The translations under genes were made by a program, and so were the position numbers. The notes beneath the pieces are model-generated. The model saw only the letters and a list, made by a program, of their open reading frames with translations, was not told where the DNA came from and ran no database searches. Of a stretch of 64,000 bases of DNA, positions 17,374 to 25,559 are shown one piece after another (position 1 is the first letter of the stretch; each line of letters starts with the position of its first letter). Where the stretch lies: contig NZ_FOLS01000017.1 of assembly GCF_900112375.1 (NCBI RefSeq), positions 1-64,000 of the forward strand, given 5' to 3'. The stretch comes from Pseudomonas citronellolis. GTDB taxonomy: Bacteria > Pseudomonadota > Gammaproteobacteria > Pseudomonadales > Pseudomonadaceae.

Positions 17374-18743
17374 GGCAGGTAGTCCATGTACATCTTGGCT
17401 TCCCACTCGGTGACGACGGAGCAGTAGCGCGCCCACTCGTCGGCCTTGAGGTCGCGGTACAGCTCGGCCATCGCCGGCGGCAGCGCGCCGCGCACCACGG
17501 CGTCCTCGTCGAAGGCCTGCACGGCTTCGCCGAGGGTCATCGGCATGCGCACGTTCTCGCGGGCGGCGGGGATGCTGTCGCTGTTGTCCGGGGCGCCCGG
17601 GTCGGTGCGGTTTTCCAGGCCGTCGCGGATGCCGGCCAGCAGCAGGGTGTGCGACAGGTAGGGGTTCACGCTGGCGTCGGGCAACTTGTATTCCAGGCGG
17701 CCGTTGGCCGACAGGCGCACGGTGCAGGTCTTGTTGTCCATGCCCCAGTTCAGGCGGTTGGGGGCGAACAGGCCGGCGTCCCAGAAGCGCTTGTAGGAGT
17801 TCACGGTGGAGGCCATCACCAGCATCGAGCCGGGGGCGTGGGCCAGCAGGCCACCGAGGGCGTGACGGCCGGTGTCGGTCAGGTGCAGTTCGCGGCGGCC
17901 GGCTTCGGCCAGCACGTTCTGCTCGCCGCGCCAGAGGCTGAAGTTGTGGTGGCAGCCGCTGCCCATGCTGCCGGTGGTGGGCTTGGGCATGAAGCTGGCG
18001 CGCACGCCGAACTCGTTGGCCACCTGGCGGCAGATCAGGCGATAGGTGACCAGGCGGTCGGCGGTGAGGTGGCAGTCGTCGAACATCCAGTTCAGTTCGA
18101 GCTGGCCCGGGTCCTCGTAGTCGCCCTCGATCATGTCCAGGCCCATGGCGCCGGCATACTGCATCACGCGCTGGAAGATCGGCCGCATGGTCTCCAGGTT
18201 GCCCAGGTGGTAGGCCGGGCTGGCGCCGGGGCGCACCTTGACCTCCAGCTTGTCGCCGAACCAGGTCATCTCCGGTTCGCAGCCGGTCTTCAGGCTCAGC
18301 CCGGTGTCGGCGGTGAAGGCCTTGTGGCTGTCGATCAGCAGGCCGCGGGCGTCGGTGGCCAGCACCTGGCCGGCCACTTCCTGGCGGTGGTCGGGCTCGT
18401 ACAGGCGGCAGAAGAAGCTGCCGATGGACTTGTCCCAGGGCAGCACGTTGAAGCTGCTGACGTCGGGGATGGCGGTGAACTCCGCGGCCTGGGCGCCGCC
18501 ACCGAGCAGCACGCCGGCGCGGGTGCTCTGCAGGTCGGAGAGCGCGGTGCGGTGGAACTGCACGCCCTTCTCCAGGTTGCGCAGCAGGTGCTTGGCCGGC
18601 ACCACCTTGGCCAGCACGCGGCCGCTGAGGGTGACCACCTGGTAGTACAGGTACTCCACGCCGGATTCGCGGATGCGCGCGGCGAGGTCCTGGGCGACGG
18701 CGGAGCTGGTGTTGTATTCCTTGTGTAGATCGAGCGCTGTCAT
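17370..18743 (-). CDS. Glutamine-synthetase-family ligase (probable gamma-glutamyl-amine synthetase)
   Basis: A 457-aa protein of the GS superfamily, which couples ATP hydrolysis to amide bond formation on the gamma-carboxyl of glutamate. A beta-grasp N-terminus (VEYLYYQVVTLSGRVLAKVVP) precedes the catalytic domain. Metal/substrate motifs are recognisable: GCEPEMTW, EGDYEDPGQLELNW (family ExxxGQxE) and GSMGSGCHHNFSLW (family NGSGxHxH). Several are diverged from ammonia-using GlnA, which suggests an amine co-substrate, as in PuuA, GlnA3/GlnT or IpuC enzymes. The ATG has GAGGAG upstream. Neighbouring P450, aldehyde dehydrogenase and class I amidotransferase genes fit a gamma-glutamylation pathway. 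The precise amine is unknown. Confidence 0.88.
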   Translation of the reverse strand: MTALDLHKEYNTSSAVAQDLAARIRESGVEYLYYQVVTLSGRVLAKVVPAKHLLRNLEKGVQFHRTALSDLQSTRAGVLLGGGAQAAEFTAIPDVSSFNVLPWDKSIGSFFCRLYEPDHRQEVAGQVLATDARGLLIDSHKAFTADTGLSLKTGCEPEMTWFGDKLEVKVRPGASPAYHLGNLETMRPIFQRVMQYAGAMGLDMIEGDYEDPGQLELNWMFDDCHLTADRLVTYRLICRQVANEFGVRASFMPKPTTGSMGSGCHHNFSLWRGEQNVLAEAGRRELHLTDTGRHALGGLLAHAPGSMLVMASTVNSYKRFWDAGLFAPNRLNWGMDNKTCTVRLSANGRLEYKLPDASVNPYLSHTLLLAGIRDGLENRTDPGAPDNSDSIPAARENVRMPMTLGEAVQAFDEDAVVRGALPPAMAELYRDLKADEWARYCSVVTEWEAKMYMDYLP

Positions 18744-18864
18744 TTCGGGGTTCTCCTCGGGCAGCGGCAGGCAAGGCACGCTGCGATGGCGGATGAATTT
18801 AAATTTACAAACTGTGTTTATATGTTTTTGGGCGAAGAACGGAACCTCTCTGCGAAGTGCCGGG
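18744..18864 (-). promoter_or_regulatory. AT-rich promoter region of the glutamine-synthetase-like gene
   Basis: Bases 18793-18835 are strikingly AT-rich, with the palindrome AATTTAAATT at their core. On the minus strand the piece TTTAAATTCATCC resembles TTTAAATTCAAATCC upstream of the P450 gene. It suggests that the ligase/binding-protein pair has its own promoter rather than depending only on the P450 operon upstream. Confidence 0.45.
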
Positions 18865-19587
18865 CTAGGGGATGAACGGGGAACAGGCCGGGCGGGCGTG
18901 TTCGCGGAAGAAGGCGGCGGCCCAGCGGGCGATCTGCCGGTTGTCCGGGCTCAGCCGCTGCAGCGATTCCCAGGCCCGCGCGGTGACGTCCGCCGGCAGC
19001 AGGCCGTTGCCGTAGCGGTCGAGCAGGGCGGCCAGGTAGTCCACGCTGAACTCCGGGTGGAACTGCACCGAGCGCGCCGGGAAGGCGTACTCCAGCACGC
19101 CGTGCGGGCAATGCGCGGAACCGCCGGCCACCCGCGCCTGCGGCGGCAGGCTGCTGACCTGATCCTGGTGGAACACCAGGGTGGCCGCGTCCTCCAGGCC
19201 CTCGGCGTCGTACCGGTAGGCCTGGGCGCCGACGCCCCAGCCGACCTCGGCGCGGGTGGTGCGGCCGTCGAAGGCGTCGGCCATGATCTGGTGCCCGAAG
19301 CAGATACCGAACACCGGCCGGCGCAGGCTGCGCAGACGCCGCAGCAGGGCCACCAGGTGCAGCATCCAGGGGCTGTGCTCGTAGCAGCTGTGGCGCGAGC
19401 CGGTCAGCAGGTAGCCGTCGAAGGCGGTGGCCTCGGGCAGCGGCTCGCCGCGCACCGCCGAGACGTAGGTGAAGTCCGCCTCGGGCAGCGCCGGGGCCAG
19501 CCAGCTTTCGATCATCGCCGGGTAGCTGCCGAAAGCGTCCTGCAGTTCCTCGGGGATCAGGCCGTTCTCGATGATGCACAGGCGCAT
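18865..19587 (-). CDS. Class I glutamine amidotransferase-like hydrolase
   Basis: A 240-aa class I GATase fold with the catalytic triad visible: nucleophile C96 in GICFGHQIMADAF, and H177/E179 in VQFHPEFS. Stand-alone members include PuuD, which removes glutamate from gamma-glutamyl-GABA, and GMP-synthetase-like hydrolases. Its start lies 10 bases after the flavodoxin stop in the P450 operon, so it is part of one transcript with the P450 and its electron-transfer genes. A gamma-glutamyl hydrolase role is inferred from the glutamine-synthetase-like neighbour. Confidence 0.85.
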   Translation of the reverse strand: MRLCIIENGLIPEELQDAFGSYPAMIESWLAPALPEADFTYVSAVRGEPLPEATAFDGYLLTGSRHSCYEHSPWMLHLVALLRRLRSLRRPVFGICFGHQIMADAFDGRTTRAEVGWGVGAQAYRYDAEGLEDAATLVFHQDQVSSLPPQARVAGGSAHCPHGVLEYAFPARSVQFHPEFSVDYLAALLDRYGNGLLPADVTARAWESLQRLSPDNRQIARWAAAFFREHARPACSPFIP

Positions 19588-19597
19588 GGCGTTCTCC

Positions 19598-20038
19598 TCA
19601 GATCTGCCCGAGCAGGCCCTTGGCCCAGGCCAGCGCCGCGTCGCCGGGCAGCTCGCCGCTGGAGGCGTCGTGCTGGCCGTGTTCGCCGACCTGCTGCGCG
19701 CCCAGTTCCACCAGGGCATCGGCGATGATCCGGCTGCCGCGGTTGAAGGTCTCGTAGAAGCTGTCGCCCAGGCCGAAGGTGGCGAAGCGCAGGCCGGCCA
19801 GGTCCGGGCGCTGGCCTTGCAGCGCGGCGTGGAACGGCTGGGCGCTGTTGGGCAGCTCGCCGTCGCCGTAGGTGGAGCAGACGATGACGTGGAAGTCCTG
19901 CGGGTTCAGCCCGGCCGGGTCGAACGCGGCCATGTCGCGGACCTGGGTGGGGTAGTCGGCGCCCATAGCGTCGGCGAGGTCGTCGGCGACCATCTCGGCG
20001 TTGCCGGTCTCGGTGCCGAAGAGGATGAGGATGTTCAT
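19598..20038 (-). CDS. Flavodoxin, MioC-like (P450 redox partner)
   Basis: A 146-aa short-chain flavodoxin. FMN phosphate loop LFGTETGNAEMVADDL at the N-terminus, then CSTYGDGELPNSAQPFHAAL and FATFGLGDSFYETFNRGSRIIADALVELGAQQ, the two flavin-stacking loops. The ATG overlaps the stop of the FAD reductase gene (ATGA). Encoded between a reductase and other P450-operon genes, it most likely carries electrons from the reductase to the P450, as cindoxin does for P450cin, instead of the more common ferredoxin. Confidence 0.9.
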   Translation of the reverse strand: MNILILFGTETGNAEMVADDLADAMGADYPTQVRDMAAFDPAGLNPQDFHVIVCSTYGDGELPNSAQPFHAALQGQRPDLAGLRFATFGLGDSFYETFNRGSRIIADALVELGAQQVGEHGQHDASSGELPGDAALAWAKGLLGQI

Positions 20039-21315
20039 GCGGGGTTCTCCTGGGGGCTGCGGGCAATGGCGAGCATGCCGGCGCGGTCGGTGATCTTGCG
20101 GCGCACGCGGCCGGGGGCGGCGGCCCGGGTTTCGGCGTGGTCGATGCGCTGCCACTGGGCGTAGCCGACGCCACGTTCGCGCAGCCCGGCGGGCAGGGCG
20201 GCGAGGCCGGGGCGGCCGTTGCGCGGCGTGGCCTGCTGGTCGGCGACCATGGCTTCGGCGACCAGGCGGGCGTCCTGGCGGTTTTCCGGGATGGTCCCGC
20301 GCGGGCCGCGACGCAGCCAGCCGACGCAGTAGAGGCCGTCGTCCAGGCGGCCCCGTTCGAGGTCGGCGCTGGCGCCCAGCAGGGCGTCGCGTTGCAGCAG
20401 GCCGTCGGCCGCTTCTTCGAAGCCGATGGCGCTGACCAGGCTGTCCACCTCCAGGCGCAGTTCGCGGCCGTCGGCGTGGCGCAGTTCCAGGGCTTCGACG
20501 CTTGCGGCGCCGTGAATGGCCTGGGGTGTCCAGCCGAAGCGGAACACCAGTTCGCGGCCCGCTGCCGGCTGCTCCTGCGCGGCCAGCGCACGCAGCACGT
20601 CCAGGCGCGCCTGCTCGGCGGCGTTGGCATAGGGGGCGTCTGCCGGCGGCAGGTCCTCGATGCGGATGCGCACCCCGGCCAGCTTGCCCAGCTCGCGCAG
20701 CATCACCGGGTCGAAGCGGGCCTGGGCGGCGGGCGAGCGGCCGAGGATGTCGATGCGCTCCACGCCTTCGGCCAGCAGCGCCAGCAGCGGCGCCTCGGCG
20801 ATGTCGGAGCCGGCGAAGTCCTCGGCCGACTTGGCCAGCAGGCGCAGCACGTCGATGGCCACGTTGCCGTTGCCGACGATGGCCACGCGGCGGCCGAACG
20901 CCGGGGCGAAGCCGTGCTCGTCCGGGTGGCCGTTGAACAGCCGGGTGACGTGGCCGGAGCCGTAGACGCCGGGCAGCTCGTCGCCGGGGATGCCCAGGCG
21001 GCGGTCGCCGTACAGGCCGGTGGCGAGCACCACCAGGTCGAAGGCCTCGCGCAATTGCTCCAGGGACAGGTCGCGGCCCACTTCCAGGTTGCCGAGGAAT
21101 GCCACGCCTTCGCGCTCGAACAGCCGCTCGAACTGCCGGCACACCGCCTTGGTGCCCTGGTGGTCCGGCGCCACGCCGTAGCGCACCAGCCCGAAGGGCG
21201 CGGGCAGGCGTTCGAGCAGCACGATCTGCGCGTCCGCCCAGTGCTTGCGCAGGGCCTGGGCCAGGTAGCAGGCCGAGGGCCCGCTGCCGACGATGGCTAC
21301 GCTGGGCGCGTTCAT
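20035..21315 (-). CDS. FAD-dependent ferredoxin/flavodoxin--NADP+ reductase, adrenodoxin-reductase type
   Basis: A 426-aa flavoprotein of the adrenodoxin reductase/FprA family. N-terminal FAD Rossmann motif SVAIVGSGPSACYLAQAL, the family motif LVRYGVAPDHQGTK, NADP Rossmann motif VAIVGNGNVAIDVLRLLAK, and the C-terminal GWLRRGPRGTIPENRQDA. Length is normal for the family. Overlaps of four bases with both the P450 gene upstream and the flavodoxin gene downstream show tight translational coupling. The role is to feed NADPH electrons to the flavodoxin and so to the P450. Substrate identity cannot be told from this gene. Confidence 0.92.
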   Translation of the reverse strand: MNAPSVAIVGSGPSACYLAQALRKHWADAQIVLLERLPAPFGLVRYGVAPDHQGTKAVCRQFERLFEREGVAFLGNLEVGRDLSLEQLREAFDLVVLATGLYGDRRLGIPGDELPGVYGSGHVTRLFNGHPDEHGFAPAFGRRVAIVGNGNVAIDVLRLLAKSAEDFAGSDIAEAPLLALLAEGVERIDILGRSPAAQARFDPVMLRELGKLAGVRIRIEDLPPADAPYANAAEQARLDVLRALAAQEQPAAGRELVFRFGWTPQAIHGAASVEALELRHADGRELRLEVDSLVSAIGFEEAADGLLQRDALLGASADLERGRLDDGLYCVGWLRRGPRGTIPENRQDARLVAEAMVADQQATPRNGRPGLAALPAGLRERGVGYAQWQRIDHAETRAAAPGRVRRKITDRAGMLAIARSPQENPA

Positions 21316-22532
21316 TTCACCGGCACCGCGTCGAAGCGGATCGGCAGGCGGGTGGCGCCGGTGTTGCCGCTGTCCGGCAGCCATTCGGCCTCGCCGTTGG
21401 GCGCCGGATGCTTCAGGTGCTGGGCGAGCAGGGCCAGGGCCGCGGTCATGTCGCCGCGGGCGATGAAGTGGCCGATGCAGTGGTGCGCGCCGGCGCCGAA
21501 GCCGAAGTGCGGCAGGCGCTTGGCGGTGATGTCGAAGCTGGCGTCCTCGAAGGCGTGCGGGTCGCTGCCGGCGGCCTGGCTGAACAGGTGCACGGTGGTG
21601 CCCTTGGCGATGTGCAGGCCCTGGTATTCGAAGTCCTCCAGCGCCTCGCGGGTCACCCAGGTGACGGTCGGGCGCACGCGCATCACTTCTTCCACGGCGG
21701 CGCGGGCCAGTTCCGCGTCGTTGCCCAGCAGCTCCCATTGCGCGGGGTGCTGGAGGAAGGTGTCCATGGCCAGGCTGAGCTGGTTGCGGGTGGTGTCGAT
21801 GCCGCCGAAGATCGCCAGGACGATCATGTCGTACAGCTCCTGGTCGCTGAGGGCGTTCTTGTCCTCTTCGTTGGCGCGCACCAGGCTGCTGAGGAAGTCC
21901 TCGCCCAGGCCGTTGCGCTTGAGCGCTTCCACCGCCTGGCGGGCGTAGCCGAACAGCTTGTCGGTGGCAGCGTTGATGCGCGCCTCGTCGCGCTTGAAGG
22001 TGACGCCCAGGGCCAGGCCCATCTCCACCGCCAGGTCGGCCAGGCCCTTCCATTCGCTGATCGGCAGGCCGAGCAACAGGCAGATCACCTGGGTGGCGTA
22101 GGGTTCGGCGAACTCGCTGACGAACTCGCACTCGCCGCGGCCTTCGAACTGCGCGATCAGGTCGCCGGCCAGGCGCTGGAAGTCCGGCATCATCTGCTTC
22201 ACCAGCTTGGGCGCGAAGGCCGGGTTGGCCAGGCGGCGCAGGCGCGAATGGTCGGCGCCTTCCTTGCTCAGCAGCATGCGCATCCACCAGTCGGCGAAGC
22301 TGCCGCTGGCGTTGTTGTGCGCGGGCCAGGCGTAGCTGCCCTGGCGCAGGCGCTGGTCGCGCAGCAGCTTGTTCACCTCGTCGTAGCGCAGCACGGCGAT
22401 GCCATAGGGCGTGCGGGCGAACCAGCTTTGCGCGCGGGCATCCATCACCGCCTGGGAGCGGATGGAGAAGCTCGGGTCGCTGACATCCAGGTAGGGCGCG
22501 TCATCGAGGCGGGTAGGGGCGCTGGTGGTCAT
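21312..22532 (-). CDS. Cytochrome P450 monooxygenase
   Basis: A 406-aa soluble bacterial P450. Heme-ligand loop FGFGAGAHHCIG with C352; I-helix oxygen-activation motif GGIDTT at 243-248; K-helix ExxR at E282-R285; HSRLR (residue 95) in the C-helix that binds heme propionate. The ATG is preceded by GGAGGT. It is the first gene of the operon P450-reductase-flavodoxin-amidotransferase. Context suggests oxidation of an amine or of its gamma-glutamyl derivative, for example N-dealkylation or ring hydroxylation; P450 genes next to a GS-like gene are known from mycobacterial piperidine/morpholine degradation. The substrate is an inference. Confidence 0.95.
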   Translation of the reverse strand: MTTSAPTRLDDAPYLDVSDPSFSIRSQAVMDARAQSWFARTPYGIAVLRYDEVNKLLRDQRLRQGSYAWPAHNNASGSFADWWMRMLLSKEGADHSRLRRLANPAFAPKLVKQMMPDFQRLAGDLIAQFEGRGECEFVSEFAEPYATQVICLLLGLPISEWKGLADLAVEMGLALGVTFKRDEARINAATDKLFGYARQAVEALKRNGLGEDFLSSLVRANEEDKNALSDQELYDMIVLAIFGGIDTTRNQLSLAMDTFLQHPAQWELLGNDAELARAAVEEVMRVRPTVTWVTREALEDFEYQGLHIAKGTTVHLFSQAAGSDPHAFEDASFDITAKRLPHFGFGAGAHHCIGHFIARGDMTAALALLAQHLKHPAPNGEAEWLPDSGNTGATRLPIRFDAVPVK

Positions 22533-22816
22533 TCGGACACCTCCGTTCTGGCGCTTGCCGCCGCTGGGCGGTGCGCTGTTGTTGTGATGGGCGATGCCGG
22601 GCGGCGCCGCCATCCGCCGTCGGTGGGCGGCGGGGGATGGATTTGAATTTAAAATATGGTTTCATAGTTTTCAACAGGCTTTTTTCGCCTTTCCGGTGCC
22701 ATTTGGGTGGGGCTTGGCTGCTCGTGAAAGCAAGAGTCCAGGTTTCATGCGGGTTTCAGCGCAGCGGATGAGGCAAATAAAAAATCTGTTTTAAAATCTT
22801 TTAAGGAGAAAGCGCC
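22533..22816. promoter_or_regulatory. Divergent promoter region, P450 operon / second amidotransferase
   Basis: 284 bases between divergent genes. 22641-22682 is AT-rich and holds TTAAAATATGGTTTCATA (22649-22666), nearly identical to an 18-base sequence upstream of the aldehyde dehydrogenase gene. A second AT-rich stretch (22783-22802) precedes the AAGGAG ribosome site of the amidotransferase gene. Both are strong candidates for operator and promoter elements of the cluster. Confidence 0.55.
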
Positions 22817-23497
22817 ATGAAACCATCCCGTGCCATCGCCGTGCTGCACGACGCCGCCGACGTCGCCGGCTGCCTGCCGGAGCTGTTCGCCGAGCAGGGC
22901 ATCGACCTGGAGTTGCGCTGCGTAGAGGAAGGCCTGCCGCCGCCGGAGAGCCTGGAACTGCTGCTGGTGCTGGGCAGCCCCGAGTCGGCCTACGACCACC
23001 GCGTGCCCTGGCTGGGCGGCGAACTGGCCTGGTTGAAGGCCGTGCAGGCGCGCGGCGTGCCGACCTGGGGCATCTGCTTCGGCAGCCAACTGCTGGCCCG
23101 CGCCCTGGGCGGCGAGGTGTACCGCAACCGCCAGGCCGAGATCGGCTGGACGCCCATCGACACCCCGCAGGCGGACTGGGCCTTCCGTGGTCCGTGGCTG
23201 AATTTCCATTTCGACGCCTTCACCCCGCCGCCGGGTGCCACCCTGTTGGGCGCCACCGAGCTGGCGGCTCAGGCCTATAGCCATGGGCGCAGCCTGGGTG
23301 TGCAGTTCCACCCGGAGATCGATACGGAGATGTTCGATACCTGGATCGCCTACTGGCGGCGCAGTGAGGAGGGTCGGCGCTTCATGGCCGAGGCGGGGGA
23401 TTTGCCGGAGCGGATTCGTGCGGAGATTGCCGAGCGGGAGGGGGTGAACAAGGGGAATTGCCGGGCGTTGCTGGGGGATTTTCTGGGGCGGTTGTGA
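22817..23497 (+). CDS. Second class I glutamine amidotransferase-like hydrolase
   Basis: A 226-aa class I GATase fold, with C87 in GICFGSQLLARALGG and H165/E167 in VQFHPEID as catalytic residues. It differs in sequence from the amidotransferase of the P450 operon, so it is a paralogue rather than a duplicate. It is transcribed away from the P450 operon from the shared AT-rich intergenic region and has AAGGAG eight bases before its ATG. Possible roles are hydrolysis of a different gamma-glutamyl intermediate or detoxification; no substrate can be read from the sequence. Confidence 0.85.
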   Translation: MKPSRAIAVLHDAADVAGCLPELFAEQGIDLELRCVEEGLPPPESLELLLVLGSPESAYDHRVPWLGGELAWLKAVQARGVPTWGICFGSQLLARALGGEVYRNRQAEIGWTPIDTPQADWAFRGPWLNFHFDAFTPPPGATLLGATELAAQAYSHGRSLGVQFHPEIDTEMFDTWIAYWRRSEEGRRFMAEAGDLPERIRAEIAEREGVNKGNCRALLGDFLGRL

Positions 23498-23834
23498 TTG
23501 GGGGCTTGGTGCTTTTGTAGGAGCGGAGCTTCTCCGCGATAGCCGTCATCTCCGGCGCGATTCGCGGATGAGATCCGCTCCTACGGATTGCCCCAGCACC
23601 GTGCCCACTGTAGGAGCGCGCCCTGCGCGCGAATCGCGGGCAGGGCCCGCTCCTACGGTGCCAGGAAGCACAGCTTTTCGTAGGATGGCGTTGAGCGAAG
23701 CGATACCCATCACCGCGGCCGCATGGGTTTCGCAAGCTCAACCCATCCTATGAGGAGCCTCGCCGGCCTGGACCGTAGGAGCGAGCTTGCTCGCTCCTAC
23801 GAAAGGCGCCTCGACGCAGCCGGCAAGCGCCGCC
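23498..23834. repeat. Intergenic repeat cluster
   Basis: No gene is seen. Four elements: 23517-23584 and 23610-23656 are GTAGGAGCG-type hairpins. 23680-23751 is an inverted pair of the GTAGGATGG element. 23775-23800 is a perfect minimal palindrome of the family, with 12-base-pair arms and a two-base centre. The cluster lies between the convergent ends of the amidotransferase and aldehyde dehydrogenase genes, and hairpins here could terminate both. Confidence 0.85.
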
Positions 23835-25328
23835 TCAGAGCTTGATCCAAGTCGCCTTCAACTCGGTGTACTTGTCGAACGCATGCAGCGACTTGTCCCG
23901 ACCATTGCCCGACTGCTTGAAGCCGCCGAAGGGCGCGGTCATGTCGCCGCCGTCGTACTGGTTCACCCACACGCTGCCGGCGCGCAGGGCGCGGGCGGTC
24001 TGGTGGGCCTTGGTGATGTCGCGGGTCCAGACCGCCGCGCCCAGGCCGTACTGGGTGTCATTGGCGATGCGGATGGCTTCCTCGGCGCCTTCGAACTCGA
24101 TCACCGACAGCACCGGGCCGAAGATTTCCTCGCGGGCGATCTTCATGGCGTTGCTCACGCCGTCGAACAGCGTCGGCTCTACGTAGGTGCCGCCGGTTTC
24201 CTCCAGTACCTGGCGGCCGCCGGTCATCAGCTGGGCGCCCTCGGCCTTGCCGGCCTCGATGTAGCCCAGCACCTGCTCCAGCTGGCGGCCGTCCACCAGG
24301 GCGCCGACGTTGGTGTCCGGGTCCAGCGGGTGGCCGGCTTTCCAGCCTTTCAGGGCTTCCACCACCATGGGCACGAACTGCGCCTTGATGGATTTTTCCA
24401 CCAGCAGGCGCGAGCCGGCGGTGCAGACTTCACCCTGGTTGAAAGCGATGGCCGCGGCCGCAGACTCGGCGGCGGCCTGCAGGTCCGGAGCGTCGCCGAA
24501 GACGATGTTCGGGCTCTTGCCGCCGGCCTCCAGCCACACGCGCTTCATGTTCGATTCGCCGGCGTAGACCAGCAACTGCTTGGCGATTTTGGTCGAGCCA
24601 GTGAACACCACAGTGTCCACGTCCATGTGCAGCGCCAGGGCCTTGCCCACGGTGTGGCCGTAGCCCGGCAGCATGTTGAGCACGCCCTTGGGCAGGCCGG
24701 CGTCCAGCGCCAGCTGGGCGATGCGGATGGCGGTCAGCGGCGAGCGCTCGGACGGCTTGAGGATCACCGAGTTGCCGGTGGCCAGGGCCGGGCCGAGCTT
24801 CCAGCTGGCCATCATCAGCGGGAAGTTCCACGGCACGATGGCGGCGACCACGCCCACCGCTTCGCGGGTGACCAGGCCGAGCTGGTCGCGCGGGGTGGCG
24901 GCCACTTCGTCGTAGACCTTGTCGATGGCCTCGCCGCTCCAGCGGAGGCTGTCCACCGCGCCGGGCAGGTCGACGTTCAGCGAATCGCCGATGGGCTTGC
25001 CCATGTCCAGGGTTTCCAGCAGCGCCAGCTCCTCGGCGTGCTCCTCCAGCAGCTCGGCGAAGCGCACCAGCACGGCCTTGCGCGCGGCCGGCGCCTGCTG
25101 CGACCAGGTGCCTGCCTCGAAGGCGGCGCGGGCGCTTTGCACGGCGTGCTCGGCATCGGCGGCGTCGCAGCTGGCGACCTTGGCCAGCAGGCGCCCGTCC
25201 ACCGGGCTGAGGCAGTCGAAGGTGGCGCCGTCGGCGGCGTCGCGGTACTGGCCGTCGATGAAGGCGCGGCCTTCGATGCGCAGTTGGCTGGCGCGGGCTT
25301 CCCAGTCGGCTCGGGTCGCTTGGGTCAT
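23835..25328 (-). CDS. NAD(P)+-dependent aldehyde dehydrogenase, PuuC/KauB-like
   Basis: A 497-aa aldehyde dehydrogenase. Cofactor and catalytic signatures: VPWNFPLMMASWKLGPALATGN, VFTGSTKIAKQ, the general-base Glu in WLEAGGKSPNIVF and the nucleophilic Cys in FNQGEVCTAGSRL. The block DMGKPIGDSLNVDLPGAVDSLRW is characteristic of PuuC/KauB-type enzymes, which oxidise gamma-glutamyl-gamma-aminobutyraldehyde or other omega-aminoaldehydes. It would oxidise the aldehyde released after P450 or amine oxidation in this cluster. Upstream lies an 18-base sequence also found between the P450 and amidotransferase genes, so common regulation is likely. Confidence 0.92.
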   Translation of the reverse strand: MTQATRADWEARASQLRIEGRAFIDGQYRDAADGATFDCLSPVDGRLLAKVASCDAADAEHAVQSARAAFEAGTWSQQAPAARKAVLVRFAELLEEHAEELALLETLDMGKPIGDSLNVDLPGAVDSLRWSGEAIDKVYDEVAATPRDQLGLVTREAVGVVAAIVPWNFPLMMASWKLGPALATGNSVILKPSERSPLTAIRIAQLALDAGLPKGVLNMLPGYGHTVGKALALHMDVDTVVFTGSTKIAKQLLVYAGESNMKRVWLEAGGKSPNIVFGDAPDLQAAAESAAAAIAFNQGEVCTAGSRLLVEKSIKAQFVPMVVEALKGWKAGHPLDPDTNVGALVDGRQLEQVLGYIEAGKAEGAQLMTGGRQVLEETGGTYVEPTLFDGVSNAMKIAREEIFGPVLSVIEFEGAEEAIRIANDTQYGLGAAVWTRDITKAHQTARALRAGSVWVNQYDGGDMTAPFGGFKQSGNGRDKSLHAFDKYTELKATWIKL

Positions 25329-25394
25329 GGTGGGGTCGCTCCTGATCGTTGTTGTGGTGTGGGTGGCCGCCGGATGGGCGAGCCGAATAATACA

Positions 25395-25412
25395 TATGAG
25401 ACCATATCTTAA
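25395..25412 (-). promoter_or_regulatory. Operator-like site upstream of the aldehyde dehydrogenase gene
   Basis: On the minus strand this reads TTAAGATATGGTCTCATA, matching the P450/amidotransferase intergenic site at 16 of 18 positions. It lies 67 bases before the ALDH start within a short AT-rich stretch. The binding protein is unknown; the GntR/FCD regulator of the cluster is the obvious candidate. Confidence 0.5.
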
Positions 25413-25559
25413 GCCCTCGCCAGTGCCAATAGTCGCCTGCGAAGCGCTATCGGTCAGCCGCCAGCAAGGCGGCCCGGCATGAGGCGCGACGCCATGGAGG
25501 GTGCCAAAGCCGACGGACGCGGCTAGGCTAAGGGCCTCGACGCGACCTCTGGAAACAAC

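Noticed and set aside
16681-18774. A 697-aa frame running through the glutamine-synthetase-like gene
   Set aside because: Only its last 230 codons (the solute-binding-like protein) resemble a protein family; the rest is an off-frame reading of the ligase gene.
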